Positions 22,801 through 36,309 are shown, counted from the stretch's first letter. The stretch: 64,000 nucleotides of DNA from Notospermus geniculatus (GCA_002633025.1 NMRB01002025.1:20431-84430), one strand, 5' to 3'. Program-made: numbers and translations. The notes: generated from the letters alone by a model not told the origin.

Positions 22801-24338
22801 TCAACATTTTGTGAATAAATGGAAGAAACGCTGACTTTAACGTATGAAGTACATGTATAGATGTATTTCCGACATGCCCAGCATGCAGTTATTATTATCA
22901 ACGAAGGAAAAATTGTTAATGTTAGGAAGGGGGAAATGGTTCCAGGAAAATCCGATCTGATCGCTATGAAATTCAAGGCCTTTTGTTAGGACTTTTATTC
23001 AAAAGAAAGGAAGAAACACCAGTGCTAAAACGGAGCATTAGGGCCTTTTCAAGGCCAATGAGCTAAAAACTGGTTTTTAAGGCCTTGAGGCAGAGAAATG
23101 AAATTCAATGCTTTTTAAGAATCTGCTGGTCTGGAACCAGCGGAAGTCGGCTGAATTCACTGGTCCCTGATCCGTATTTTTGCACCTTTTATCCATGATG
23201 CATTCAGAATGTAAAACTTCTCGCCATTTAATTTATACAGGACGAGTGATGTTAGTCAAATTAGCAATTTTATTTTTGTTTTACAAATTTTCAGGTTGGC
23301 TGGTACTGGGGTCCACTCAATCTCGAAGACGCAGAAGCAAAATTGGCCAGTAAAAAAGATGGATCATTTCTGGTGCGGGACAGCTCTCATGACAGCTATA
23401 TCTTGAGTCTTAGTTTTAGATCACAGGGGAAAACGCATCATACTCGGATTGAGCATTGCCATGGTAGGTGATCACGACGTAAACATAAGCCCCATTTACA
23501 CTACAGAATTTTCGGCATGTTCGGTCTGGACCAAGCACAGTTTGGTACCGGTACAATTTTGCCAAGTGTAAACGGGTCTAGCCAGCTTGCCCCGGCGACA
23601 AATGGAACTGAGCTGAGCCCTGCAATTCGAGCTAGGCTCAGTTCAAGCATGGCTCGGTTAAAATTCTGCTAGGCCTGGTCTAAACAGCTGGAGCTAATGT
23701 AGCTTGCTTACCAGGGCGAATTGTGCGTTGGTCAACTACTCAACCTCAGCCTTTACGTCATTGCCATGAAACATCCATGGCAACTGGCACGTTTTTACAG
23801 GTGACTGTGTTGGCTTGGTCCGGATCTGGCTTGGTTGCTTTTGTAGTGTAAATTTGCCTGTCCTGGTTGAATTCAAAACAGGCTCAGGCTCAGTCCAGAA
23901 ATGAAATTGAGGACCAGTGGTTCCTGAAGTGGCAAAGATGTGGAGTTAATGTAGAAGTCCAGGTATGAAAATGTGCACGAATGATGCGTCCAATTAGTGT
24001 AATTAACAAAAAATTTTTCCATATTTTCAGGCACATTTGGCTTCTGGTCTCAGCCAGTTTCCCACGGTCGGATGTCCATCATCGAGTTCATCGAACGAGC
24101 CATGGAGTTTTCCCGCAATGGAAAATTCCTCTACTTCCTCCGTCCACATGCCCCCGGGCACCCGCCATCACCCGTCGCTCTGCTGTATCCAATTTCACGC
24201 TTTGAGGTGATGCGATCGCTGCAGCACGCGTGTCGTTTTGTCCTGTTGAAGCATGTACGATATGATCACATTGAGGATTTACCCCTCCCGCAGCCTATGA
24301 AGAGATATCTGAAGGAAAAACAGTATTTTACCGAGTAG
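16859..24338 (+). CDS. SOCS7: SOCS7-like suppressor of cytokine signalling with giant N-terminal region
   Basis: Seen: coding exons 16886-21524 (exon from acceptor CAG at 16856-16858; in-frame stop at 16871, Kozak-like ccATGG at 16886), 21952-22001, 23295-23463 and 24031-24338, all in phase, giving 1721 aa. SH2 domain at about residues 1565-1665 (GWYWGPLNLEDAEAKL, then GSFLVRDSS with the phosphotyrosine-binding Arg at 1591, ILSLSFRSQG). The C-terminal SOCS box has the elongin BC motif SLQHACRFVL and Cullin5 motif LPLPQP. The N-terminal region is Ser/Asp-rich with SH3-ligand motifs (PPPVPKRNYS twice, PPPPVPRQ, PPTVPPRE, PPLPP). Similarity inside SH2 (GKFLYFLR...PG.PP.PV.LLYPISRF) favours SOCS7 over SOCS6. 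Known role: SOCS7 bridges phosphotyrosine targets to a Cullin5 ubiquitin ligase and binds NCK-type SH3 domains. Human SOCS7 is ~580 aa, so the N-terminus is about three times longer. The 5' UTR exon was not located. Confidence 0.93.
22128..22210 (-). repeat. SINE fragment with tRNA-like B box
   Basis: Plus strand has gctggattcgaacccgggac followed by ccgctatttagtaaacagtc, the complement of a tRNA B box and anticodon-arm region. It lies in the intron between the second and third SOCS7-like coding exons. Confidence 0.4.
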
Positions 24339-25165
24339 GCCTAGCTGAACATGATCGCAGATACACAGAGCTAAAGGGGCTGTTCGTTTTCGTCACTTGA
24401 GGAATCTGAATTGTGATCCTTGGGAAAACAGAAAAAGCTCTGCACTTGCAAATTGCAGGGAATATTTCTTGTGCTGTACAGAATAATCGCTGCAATTTGC
24501 AGCTTCATAACCTTTTCCATTTTCTCAAGGATCACAACTCAATTTCCTCAATTGACGAAAATGAACAGCCCCTTCTGGTTAGAAGTGCTGGTTAGAAATG
24601 CAAAAAAAATGTAAAACATTTGAAGAGAATTACCCCTTTATCTTGTAAAATAGAGATTTTAGCCTCTACTTATCCAAGTCCTTGGTTGAATTAAATTTCA
24701 TCTGCTTATGTAGGACCAAAACGTAATGACTTAGAGCTGCAGTGTTTTTGTCGTGTAGCTAAACATAGCACGCTTGAAGCTTTTCTATACATGTAGTTCT
24801 GCCTTCATATTTTTTAGAACAATTCACAATAGATGTGTGTATCAATCCATGTGGGTACGTCTAACTGAACTCATCCGCAACAGTCCATTTTGCATTCTGA
24901 TAAAGGTGTGGTAGCACCTTGTTCTCCAGCTATTGGTAGCTGTGCTAAAAAAGTGATGCCCAGGTAAGAATGGCATGAATCGCCATTGACGGTGTATTCA
25001 AAATGTTTTGAAAGTAGGCCTACATTTGAAATCCATGCTAACATTTACAGTATAAGTCGTCCGGTGGCAATGTGAATTCGGTCTCCGATTCATTACATGT
25101 ACATGTATTGAGTGTATGAGCCACAAACATTAATTCTCAATTATTTAAATACAGACCTCTAATCT

Positions 25166-25566
25166 TGAAATCAGATCTGGCACCAATTTAGCATTATGCC
25201 AGGACTCAGATCTGGCACCAATTGAGCTTTACCGTACATGTATGCCAGAGATCAGATCTGGCACTAATTGAACATTATGCCAGGACTTGATATCTGGCAC
25301 CAATTTAGCACTATGCCAGGAGTCAGATCTCATCTGGTACCAATTGAGCATTATGCCAGGACTCAGATCTGGCACCGATTGAGCATTATGCCAGGAGTCG
25401 TTTTTGGCACCGATTGAGCATTATGCCAGGACTTGGACCTGGCACCAATTCAGCATTATGCCAGGATTCAGATCGGGCATTGTGGCACCAATTGAGCTGA
25501 TGCCAGAAGTCAGATCTGGCCCCAATTTTATGCTAGGAATCAGATCCGGCACCAATATCCAATTTG
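25166..25566 (+). repeat. Minisatellite, ~46-bp unit
   Basis: About nine degenerate units built on cagatctggcaccaattgag and cattatgccaggactcagat. Unit length varies slightly and one unit carries an insert ending in gtacatgtatgcc. Confidence 0.85.
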
Positions 25567-25795
25567 CAGGAAGCCAGTTTAATGTGCTACTATTTTTGTT
25601 AGTTTATCCATGTTACAGTGTGACTGTGCTGTTGTTGCTGGTACATGTATGGTAGATAATTTTCCAGCCGTTTGCGGGTGATACTATTACTAGTGTTTGG
25701 TTTGATATGAACAGTACCGTAATTACCAGGAGAAAAATTTACTTACAAGCATTATTGCAACCTGTCATATTTAATGGCATTGGTTGATCTTTGTT

Positions 25796-26099
25796 CTGAA
25801 CACGGCTGTTTAATGTGCACTGAACACAGCTGTTGAATGTGGCCTGAACGCAGCTGTTTAATGTGTACTGAACACAGCTGTGTAATGTTCATTGAACAGT
25901 GCTGTTTAATGTGCACTGAACACAGCTGTTTAACATGGACTGAACACAGCTGTCTAACGTGGACTGAACATAGCTGTTGAATATGGACTGAACGCAGTTA
26001 TTTAATGTACACTGAACACAGCTGTTAAATGTGCACTGAACACAGCTGTTGAATGTGCACTGAACACAGCTGTTGAATGTGCACTGAACACAGTCATAT
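25796..26099 (+). repeat. Minisatellite, ~25-bp unit
   Basis: About twelve units of the form cactgaacacagctgtttaa plus tgtg. The array is immediately followed by, and apparently interrupted by, the MITE at 26101-26243, since a partial unit (aaagtgcactgaag) resumes after it. Confidence 0.85.
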
Positions 26100-26100
26100 A

Positions 26101-26243
26101 AGGCTGGGTTTACATTTGAGGTATACGGTGGTACACGGACACACGGGCGAATAATGGCCTAACAAAAGGTTGATGACCGTGAAACCTTTGTTCGCGCGCG
26201 TGTCTGTGGACCGTAGGCCTATACTTCTATGTAAATCCGGCCT
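26101..26243. mobile_element. MITE with ~15-bp imperfect inverted ends
   Basis: Ends aggctgggtttacat and atgtaaatccggcct are inverted. The interior has matching ggtatac and gtatacc-like words. It is 143 bp and non-coding. Confidence 0.6.
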
Positions 26244-26869
26244 AAAGTGCACTGAAGTGAGGACGTAGAGTTGAGAAGACCCTGTATCAGTGTATGTTAC
26301 TAGCCAGTGTTCTCCAACTCCTATACCACGGGTACACACCGCCACACCAAATTTCTTTGCCACCAACCTAAACCTGGAACAGACCTTCCCTACCACACCA
26401 AAAAAATCTGCCGCCACACCAAAAATCTCCCTCCACAGCTGACAAAAGTAAACTTAACTCCCCAGTTACGCTCTGTCTGAAAGCAACCATACAGTGGGAA
26501 CTGCATGCATATGACATTCTCGAAGATTGGCATGATGCTGCCACTGAGATCGTCGGGATTCGGCGGTTTTCTGGCCGTATGAAAATGATATTTCTCGCAA
26601 AATTGGACTGTGTTTTTCGTTCGCCAGAACGCAGGAGATCGCATCTCAGCCCAACTTACACCAAATTTTTCTGGGGGGCTGCTGGAGCCCGGATACCGCC
26701 ACACCAAATGTCAGAGAAGTTGGAGAACACTGATTAGCTGATTAGACAAACCCATAGCAACACTACTCAACACGAAACAAGTAAGACACGCAGGGCCTGA
26801 TTATAATCAGTAGACTGCAAACATGACAAATCTTTGTTTTGATGTTATATGATGAGTGGACAAGCATTT

Positions 26870-27041
26870 GGCCCTGTTCACACGGAGTTTGTTCGATCCA
26901 GATCGAGGCCAGTTCACTTGGTTTCTGTACCGTGAAAAAGCCATGGTACCTGTACTGTCCTTCCCTTTTCATGGTACAAAAAGTAAGTGAACTGGCCTCG
27001 AACTGGATCAAACGGACTCCGTCGTGTACTGTGAACAGGCC
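26870..27041. mobile_element. MITE with long imperfect inverted arms
   Basis: Arms begin ggccctgttcacacggagt and end tgtgaacaggcc. The inner arms gaggccagttcactt and aagtgaactggcctc match well. About 172 bp, non-coding. Confidence 0.7.
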
Positions 27042-29292
27042 TATTGACTCATTTAGGGTCAAGCAAGTCTACCAGTCAACAGGCCTGAAGAGTAGTCCCA
27101 AAGTCATGAAAGTAGGCCTACAGTGTACATGTATTTGTATCACTAAAATCCAGGGTCGTTTTGCCGACAATTTACTTTATTTCCATGAGATTTTACTGTA
27201 TTTGGTAATATACTCATTGAAGTAGAAGTATTCAAGAAATGACATTAAGCTGAATTTTTGGAGGGAATTTTGGTGGATCTAGTGTTTAGGAATTGACCTC
27301 CTCATGTGCACTGTATAGTGTACCTAGAATGTACATGTATATATTGTACAGGTGCTTCACTTGTTAATAAAATGTTGGTAAGATGCAGAGAATTTTTTTC
27401 TCCGTGTTTTTATTGGGCTTGTAGACCTGTCCAATAAAGATGGTGGTCTAATAAATTCAATGGCATGCTAAGCTGGTCAAGCGGGCCATGGGCACAAAAG
27501 CTTTGGTACAACAATAAGTCTGAGAGGATGCGTTTGGTAGTGTTATATCATGCTTGGCCAATGAATGGCTATGACGTCATTGTGGGAGAACCAGTAGGCT
27601 ACCATCATTGTTAGAAAGGTCTTCAACTTCAAAAATGTGACCTGCTCCACCCAAACCAGGGGCCTGTCACAGGTGATCAGTTTACTCAACTGTTATCACT
27701 GCTGTCCACTACTATTGTCAACCTGCAGACGTACATTTCAGCAGAAATCAATGATTTCAGCTATTATGCTACATCAACAATGCCGTTAATTCTTTCCTCG
27801 GTTGTGACAAGGGCCTACTTTTGCTTGAGTGGGTCATAATTGTCTTGGTCCAGGGAAGTTTGCCAGAGTTACCCGGTACATCACACTGAATGGCCTCAGT
27901 TGGTTAAATGCGATTACATCATCCAAGACTGTCTGTTTGTAGGCCCGTTATGTCACCAGGTCTAGGCCTTGGAACACAGAATGTAGTTCATTCAATGAGA
28001 GGATATATGGGAGTGTGGAGTCAAAAACTCCTTGTGTGAAATTCATTCGGTCTCTTTGAAGAAATTTTGGTGAATAATTGAATTTTCTGGATTAAAGAAT
28101 TCGAGAGCTCATTCAAGAATCTGGCCACTGGAGGACCTAGATATAGGTATGTACTTTTTGTTGATGTTTATATCTTCTTTGGTGAAATACATTTTCTGAA
28201 TGCATTCCAGTCCTTGAACATGTGGCCCAAGCCTTGGGAAATGTTCCGAGTGTGTGCACGGAATAAACGGCAATGTATGGAGATGTGTCACTTCCCACCA
28301 CTTGGCCCACAATAGAGCTTGTGCAGATGACATCATTACAGAAAAATCCACATCTAAGGACGGTCAAATTGTCGTCATCGACGACGTGGTGCACTTCATC
28401 GTTAGCACAAGTGGAATGTGTGTGACTTCAACCATGACGTGATCTGCACGTGGCTCACTTTATCGTCGACTTCAGCATGGTGGACCGTGGGTCAAAATGA
28501 GCCATTGCACAAGCTCTATAGTCTACTTGACCCAAACAGGTTTCACACAACAAAAAAAAGAAACCTTTTATTAGAAAGTTATATTTTATTCAACCGTCTA
28601 CTTTTCTTGAAAAATACCATGTACAGTTAAGAAATGAGCTAAGTCCTCAGCAGTTCTTGACAGTCCCTCAAAAAATTTCTTGAACTTCAGGTTCTTGAAA
28701 TCCCTGCATGACTAGGTGAATTCTTACATTCGTAGACAACTGAGGTACTCTCAGTAAAACTGCAGGTTACAAATAAATAGCAAACTTTGATACATTTTCT
28801 GACCCAAATTCGGATTGTATTTTCACAATACACCATTGCAATTCTGAAGCTTTGTTACATCAGACATGCCTCTCAATCGTCTGAAAACGTACTTCACGCA
28901 CACATATCTCAATATGCATATCAGTTGTTTTCACTAAGTCCCCAAACCAAAAGTACATATACATGTACCCTCTTTCACCGGGTCCCAAATAGAAAAGTAC
29001 ATAATATAACTCCCTTTGCTTCTACCCTGACTAGTAAACTGGCCAGTTCTGGAACTCATTCTGAGAGGTGTGAAATACATGTACACCTGAAACCTGTCAC
29101 ATGGGTAGGCCTGCATTTGAATCTTCTCAGCTACCCGGTAGTGCTTTCCTGTGAATGCCCGGTTTCTGTAAAACGTCCGGATTTGTACGTTAAATTGCAA
29201 TGGAAGTATGAGGGATATGCAGCATCACATGCCCATAATACCAGGATATAATCTCTTCTTGTGACCAAATCTCACAAAATGTTTAAATTTTT

Positions 29293-32200
29293 TTACAAAA
29301 TGATCTGATTCTTGGTGCTCCGAAGCAGGTCCTTGTTTGGCAACACGATGGAATTGAGAACGACGACTTCGCCGGGGATTTGAACGTCAGATCCTGGAAA
29401 AATAGAAAGGGAATCTTTTATGAAATAAGGATGGCTGGTAAATCTGAAAGAAAATCGAGAGATGGCACTGCCACTCTGATAGCCCATAAGATTATTGTTT
29501 GGCAAACATGCAAAATTCTCGTGCCAAGGGGATGCCCACTTATAGGAGCAGTCAGCCGTAAGATTACAGCAAATTTCTAGCGGACAAATACAATATAAAA
29601 TTCTCCTGATTGGTGCTCAATCAACCATGAATGAGTCCGCCAGGCATTGAATTGGACCGAAGTGAGGCAAAGAGACTTGCCCAAAGTCTCACGCCCAGTG
29701 GGATTCGAACCCGGGACCGTCTGACTGCTATTCGGACACCCAAACCACTACACCACCATGGCTCCATTACTTCTGGACCACACAGTATCGGACTCACCAA
29801 GGACTGTTATGGACGGATTCAGACGGCCATCGTGATTAAACAGAGGCTTCGTCTCAAGCTTGGCGAACGGTTTGTTTGGGTTGGGATCGTTTGGCGTCCC
29901 TTCGATGCGGGTCCAAGGACCAACTGAAGAGTTCCAACCAATGATACTGTACAGAACGCAGCAGTGGTCTTTGAGCGTGGCCCCCTCGAGGACCATGGAC
30001 TCGCGGATTCGGACTCCTGGACCGATGGTTACATTCTTCCCGACGGTGACGTTTGGACCAAGCTGAAAAAATAGTGGATTTGTTAGCTGTGGGCCCAAGT
30101 CGATCGTAAAATACATGCAATAAGCCACATATTTACGTGTAATGAGAGGTTTTTCTTCAACAGCTGGGGCCTGGGGTAATACATCATGAGAATCTCAGGT
30201 CATTTACGGTCAGACCCCTCTTAACAAGTGCGGGAAGGGGAGCGGGTGTGAAGACCGTGGGTGCGAGGATGGGGAACACTGCAAACTGCATCTTACCACA
30301 GCTGTTGGGTGGACTGTAGCTGTCTCATGGATGAACACGTCTCCAAAAATCTTTGGTTTGCCGTCGACATTCTTAGCCAGGCGTTCGGGATGTTTCTCTT
30401 GATAGATGGCTAAATAATGACGATTTGCGTAAATGGCAGCGCTGGAAGTGAATGGAAGACAATGATTGGAATTGGAAAGACGTGTTTATGAAATAGAGTG
30501 ATACATCTGCATCAGCGTGGACAAACTACCTATATTATAGAAGCATTTGGGCGGTGATAAATCTTAGAAAATTCTACGATAGCATATGCAGGTACCACTA
30601 CCATTAACAGACACATCAAAGTTGAGCTCAATTTCAAACATTTCATTATATTTTGGACTCATCTGAGAGGATCAAGTGATGCACTGAATGAGCTGCTCTT
30701 TGAGTTCCCCTAAAATGTCTCTGGAGAGACTGGGGCAGTATGTGAGGCACTTTGAGACTGTATTACAGTGGGAAGCTTCATATTCATTAGTGTTATCATA
30801 ACGTACCCAGCAGATTTTATCTGACTCCAGAATCTGTTAGTATGGTAGGCGAACAACAGCCCCGTCCCGGCAAGCGGTGCGAAGATCTCCTTCTCAAGCA
30901 TGATGCGATCCTTATTAGGGTTGGTGAACGTCGAGCTGAAATAAATCACGCGTGAATATTCAAGGCACAGACCAGGGTAGGCCTACTTCTTAATATTCTT
31001 TTTTTAGAATCTGTGTCCTGTGGGGTTTTTTATTCGGTGGTATGTACACATGCACTTCATTAATAACTGGCCGCCATGCACTGCATGCAGAAAGCTGTGT
31101 AAGAGCAAGAAAACCTCATGCATTCACAAAATGCCAAATGGAATCAATGATATACCGGTAATGACTCTCATGCCAAGAATATTAGTCAACTTTTTGAAAA
31201 TAAGGTTTCAGTAAACTTCCTATCAAAATATCATGCAAAACAAACTCCATGCGAAAATAGACCAACGATATCAAAAATTTGCCGGTACACCAAAGACTGA
31301 AAAATCAGTGATTTTCCAAAGATTGTATCCCATCCATCCTCGGCCGTAATATGAAAGTTCATGCTGAAAACAGTTCATGCTGATATTCAGATGGTCAACA
31401 CGGAAGACTAGGTATGTGTGAGCATTCCCAATATGGCCGCCATTGCGACCATCATAAACTAGAAGAAATCATTAGGCCCAATATTATTACCGGGTATATG
31501 GCTTTTAGGCAAAGATTTGTCTACAAAAGTCATTTTCCTCTGATGTCAAGCTGAAGCACTGGCAAGGGTTTATCAGGTGGCACAGAAGTTCATCTGTAGC
31601 ATTATTATTTGTAAATAAAGACAAAATAACCAACAACACATAAAATTGGGAGAAAATGGAACATCTTTGTGCCAACTATAAACTACAGGTGTGCAAANNN
31701 NNNNNNNNNNNNNNNNNNNNNNNNNNNNNNNNNNNNNNNNNNNNNNNNNNNNNNNNNNNNNNNNNNNNNNNNNNNNNNNNNNNNNNNNNNNNNNNNNNNN
31801 NNNNNNNNNNNNNNNNNNNNNNNNNNNNNNNNNNNNNNNNNNNNNNNNNNNNNNNNNNNNNNNNNNNNNNNNNNNNNNNNNNNNNNNNNNNNNNNNNNNN
31901 NNNNNNNNNNNNNNNNNNNNNNNNNNNNNNNNNNNNNNNNNNNNNNNNNNNNNNNNNNNNNNNNNNNNNNNNNNNNNNNNNNNNNNNNNNNNNNNNNNNN
32001 NNNNNNNNNNNNNNNNNNNNNNNNNNNNNNNNNNNNNNNNNNNNNNNNNNNNNNNNNNNNNNNNNNNNNNNNNNNNNNNNNNNNNNNNNNNNNNNNNNNN
32101 NNNNNNNNNNNNNNNNNNNNNNNNNNNNNNNNNNNNNNNNNNNNNNNNNNNNNNNNNNNNNNNNNNNNNNNNNNNNNNNNNNNNNNNNNTTTGTGTTGTA

Positions 32201-34120
32201 CTCACAACAAGCTGAAATAGAATGGGAGCATACCAGATACCAGAATCAATAAGACAATGATGCAGGACAATAACAAGTAGACTTAGAAAATCAACATCCG
32301 ATACTCCCGGCCGATATTGTACGGTGATAAAAAATTAATTTATGCATGTTGGGGTTGCTGGCAAATAAGTAGCTATGCCAAAGCCTTGTGTTAAGGAAAT
32401 AGCTCAATATGTGCCACTGAAATACTGTAAACACCAAAATATTTGCGGGCCTTCCCTTAACTTTTCCGATTTTTGTGACTCACAAAATACGCTGACATAA
32501 GGCTGCAGAAAACAAACGTTACTCAAAATTACTGTTGCATGGTCATCAAAATGCAAATTTTTTTAAGGCACTTCATAATGATTTCTAAACAAAACGAGAG
32601 TTTAGGGGCTGCAAATTTGTTGGGGTTTACAGTATTCATACCGATAGTTGATTTTCTATGCCCAAGCTGACAGACTACACGATGATGCAATAGTTACGGA
32701 ACAAACCTCTCCCAGTCCAAACTATCAAAGCTGAAATTAGAATTGAAGAGAGATTGATAGAACTGCACCTAATACAGGGAGGGCTCTTGTAGGCCTACTC
32801 CCGCCGAACCATCCTGAGAATATCAGACATTCTTAGCACTCGCTTCCTTCGTCACTGCACGGCGACGAAGGGAGCGACCCCTAATATTTTCAGGACCTCC
32901 AATCTGATTCTGGATGACACTGACAATTTCACCGACACATGTGCAATGATTTCTATGCGAGAAAATATGAGAAAATTGCAGGTGTATATTACACTGCACA
33001 TGTATATTTTACAAGTGGCATGTAATTGTAACCACAAAATTTCAGGTGTACATGTAAGTACAGTATAAGATACAAAATTTCAGGTGTATAATCACTATAC
33101 ATATTTGTACCCACGACCACAAAATCAGTCGTAAGTCGCTCTGAGTTTAGCAAGTTGGGACCTAATTATTTGTCAATTTCAGTATTGTCTGTCTATTGTG
33201 AAGTCTGAGTGATTCTATTTCTGTCTTTATCTCCTGGTGTCATGTCAGTACGTTTAGGCACATTTTCCGTGTGACTTAACACTGGTTTTGTAGTGGAGGG
33301 TCAGCTTTATGATACATGTGGTGAAAACTTGATTTGTAAAGAAAGAGGTACCAGAGGGAAAAAGTATTGGTAGAATCAGTCAAAAGAAATGGACGTACAT
33401 TCCAACAGAAGATTTGGAAACTTGGAAGCTTATCGAGAAATAATAAATGGTACAAACGAAAGATGGCTGATACAGAAACGGAAAGTTGACATAGAGAAGA
33501 AGCTATGTGCTTTAAACAAATGTTTTGGACCAGTTGTTTATATGAATGCCATTGTCTGCCATTTTTACAGCAAATGCAACTTACTTGAAATCCTGTTCCT
33601 GGTGTTTTTGGAAGACGGTGCGGATATGTTGGAAGATCTCAGGCGAGAACAGGTATATCCCGCAGTTAATACTGGGGCTGACATAACTGCTCGGTTTTTC
33701 AACATAATGGAGGACTTCGTGGGTTTCCTTGTTCTCGACCATGCAACCATACTGTAGCGCCTGTTGTCTGGCGGCCTGTTGAAATGTACGGCAATACTAA
33801 ACTCGTGAGTCTATATTGATGGTAATTTCAGTTCTTTCTTCCAACATAAGTGTGTGTCATCATTTTGAGTCATTTTAAAAAGCCTAATTTTGCCTCTGGG
33901 ACTCAATGGGTTAACATCAAATCATACCTCAGTAGCCATGATTGTAAAATGCAACCCGTTTCCTCGTTCTTTGTGGAACTCCAGCATACTCCCAAGTACG
34001 AAATCACAACAGACGTCGGAATTCAAGACGAAGAAATACTCCGGGTTACCGGCAAGAATTTGGTCGCGGAAATGATAGATACCACCGGCTGTTCCTAAAG
34101 GGGTGTATTCCTGGAGATAC
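29293..34120 (-). CDS. GMPPA: Mannose-1-phosphate guanylyltransferase regulatory subunit alpha, 5' end missing
   Basis: Seen: six exons in phase on the minus strand: 33928-34120, 33585-33775, 30807-30935, 30297-30441, 29798-30062, 29293-29393 (stop), encoding 340 residues; human GMPPA has ~420. They encode [49 protein letters not shown], then IWSQ-like FWSQIKSAG, and the left-handed beta-helix C-terminus ([40 protein letters not shown]) ending [20 protein letters not shown]. Known role: GMPPA senses GDP-mannose and restrains the catalytic subunit GMPPB in the cytosol. The N-terminal exon or exons with the GGxxxGTRxRPL signature are not found upstream to 37.6 kb, where single-N joins at 34384 and 37614 suggest assembly breaks. 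The N gap at 31698 falls in the intron between the second and third exons listed, since their phases join directly. Confidence 0.94.
29636..29764 (-). repeat. tRNA-derived SINE, family A, copy 2
   Basis: Minus strand: TGGTGTAGTGGTTTGGGTG (A-box region), CGGGTTCGAATCCC (B box), then TTGGGCAAGTCTCTTTGCCT. Same order as 4925-5050. It lies in the last GMPPA intron. Confidence 0.65.
31698..32189. other. Assembly gap (492 N)
   Basis: Run of N within a GMPPA intron. Flanking exons join in phase, so probably no coding exon is lost here. Confidence 0.99.
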
Positions 34121-34423
34121 CTGAAATTTTCAACTGAGAGCTGACCACCAACATGACCAAATACTTTTACAGGGTTAAACAGTAAGCCGATTGTTTAGTC
34201 AGCAGACAAATAAATTCGGCAGTATATGCCACTAGCAATTTGGCGAGGTGACCTTGATTTGCGGTTTGTTGTTGAGTGTGGTCAACCACAATTCGGACCC
34301 TAGAGCCATGGAAGCTGAGGACAGTATGTGGACTATCTCACCTTATTGGAAGTTTGAAGTCTTGCTGCACAGTTCCCATGAATNCCCCCCCCCAGATGTT
34401 TTGCAAAATTTCGATATTTAGCA

Positions 34424-34849
34424 TTAGGCCACACTTTTTATATTAATTGGATTACGGATTTTTCAGGCCAAAACCTATGTAGGAGGGGAGGGAATAAAAA
34501 TAAAAATAAAATACAAAAATCTTTGACTTTTTAATTTTTTCCCTAGTGTTACGTGCTATGCGTCACAGAAATTCAAGGGGGAGGGAATAAAAAAAGTGAA
34601 ATGTGGTAAAAAGGAAATAAAACCTTTTATTGATGCAACAGTAGAACAAGAGATAGGGCCTACATAGGGGCCTATATCCTGAAAATACAGGGCGTCAGCA
34701 TTTAAATATCTTTTACATTGCACCTAGTGGTCCGCGGGAAAAAAACAAGAACACAAAATAGACCATCGGGAATTTTATTTTTTTTCAACATTTTCAAAAA
34801 ACCTGGGGGGCGGATCCGTAATCCAATAAATAAAAAAAGTGTGGCCTTA
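34424..34849. mobile_element. MITE with ~35-bp inverted ends
   Basis: Ends ttaggccacactttttat and ataaaaaaagtgtggcctta, continued inward by ggattacggat and atccgtaatcc. The interior is A/T-rich. Length 426 bp. Confidence 0.75.
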
Positions 34850-36166
34850 TTTCGAATTTTTGAGCTTACATTTTGATACTCGATTTGATAGGCATGAGCC
34901 TATTTTGCCTATATCTTGCGCCGCATAAAAAATACCTGGGCATATTTTTTACGCCGGGTGGAAGATTTTTTTATAGATGAAATATTAAATAAATATACCG
35001 GGTGTCCAAATGAATCAGCCTGAGAAGAAGTTTTTATACGGTATTTTAGAGAAATAAAGGCAGTCACAGATTTTCTTATACAAATAAAAGCATTCATTTT
35101 TCCATGCACATATGCCGACAAGCTAAGAACGAACCCACGTTTGACAGCACCCACTCAGGTTTGTTTTCCGAAGAACTACACAGAGGTTCATCAGATCTTC
35201 TCCAATTAAAACTTCTATGGTTGGTTCCGGACAAAAGTTCACATTTCGTACCAAACGAATTCATCTGTGATGCCCAGGAGTGGTGATAACTACACTAAGG
35301 AGGGTAGAGCGCTTGTGAAAATAGCGCGCTATTTTGGCGCGAAAAGTCAAACTTCACGTGCTACGACATCGGGGTTGGATTGGGTGGCTAAGCGCTTGGA
35401 TAAACAGTGTCTACAGGCCTAAATAACCTCACGCAAAAGTCAAAATTTATTTCGCAAAGTCCAATTAGCCCTTATTTTTGAAAACTTCCTAACAGTATGG
35501 GAAATACTATGCCTGGACAATTTTAGCCTGATGTCTTTTATTACAAAGACAGGAATAATTTCCGATGTTAATAAAAAGTGAAACTCATCTTCTTTAGATC
35601 ATGTCTTCAGGCCTAGAAGGTGACGATCACCAGTTGATAGCGTTGACCTGACCACGCCTCGTTATTGTTCCAAATGGCTCGATAATTCCTCAAGAGTAGG
35701 CCAATCTTACAAATCTGAATCTTTCTACTGGTGGGCCTATCAGTCTGTGTACAGGTACTAAATCGCCGCATCATTCTCGGCGAACAAGTCAGGCGGTACG
35801 ATTAAAAATTTCATGATCCATCCATGCACATTTTTATTCAGTCAGTGGTACAGAGTTAATTTCTAACCCCCTTACACAATGTATTTTATCGTTACTTGAA
35901 TTTAAAATAGAAAGAAATAAAACAAACGTAGCAGACGACCAAGCCCATGTATATATATTTGTATTTATTGTCACCTATTTTACATAGCCGGCCTTTTCTA
36001 GGCCTATGAGACAGTGTTACGATGCACTAATTGTTGTAAGGCCGGGACCGCTCGCATGCATAGGAGAGAAGCGCACTCGTTCAATCATGTAGCGAAACGA
36101 GCAAACAATGTAGCGAAACGGATGTAGCAAAATGGTCATGTGGCGAAAGGAAAATGAACCACCACA

Positions 36167-36223
36167 GGTCACGAGTGATCTTGCGTAATCGCGAACTTCG
36201 ATCGTGGTCATTTCGAATGAGGA
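36167..36223. repeat. 57-bp repeated block, copy 1
   Basis: It shares gatcttgcg, tcgcgaacttcgatcgtggt and catttcgaatgagga with 37419-37475, with a single base difference in the core. The context differs on both sides. Confidence 0.7.
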
Positions 36224-36309
36224 ACTCGGCCGTGGCGGTTGGTCTCTCTCCGGGCTCTGTTCAGCATTGTACTAGGTAATATGTCTTCCCTTCCTATTAC
36301 CCGTGATTT

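Larger units (their letters stand above)
24339..29292. other. Intergenic, repeat-rich DNA
   Basis: No gene recognised. It probably begins with the SOCS7-like 3' UTR. It contains two minisatellites (25166-25566, 25796-26099) and two MITEs (26101-26243, 26870-27041). The rest is AT-rich with tacatgta words. Open frames are short and without recognisable similarity. Confidence 0.5.

Noticed and set aside
25166-26099. CRISPR-like array
   Set aside because: The repeats are contiguous degenerate minisatellite units without unique spacers, in an animal genome.
28260-28540. Foldback around gagcttgtgcagatgacatc
   Set aside because: Only scattered short inverted matches, with no consistent arms or ends; not strong enough to call an element.
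29636-29764. tRNA gene call from the gattcgaaccc word, here and near 4520, 4990, 14870, 15610, 15820, 22170 and 52562
   Set aside because: None has a paired acceptor stem at the right spacing. Shared bodies beyond the tRNA-like head identify SINE copies.
33389-33757. 122-residue plus-strand frame
   Set aside because: It lies antisense to the GMPPA exon at 33585-33775, whose splice sites and similarity are clear.
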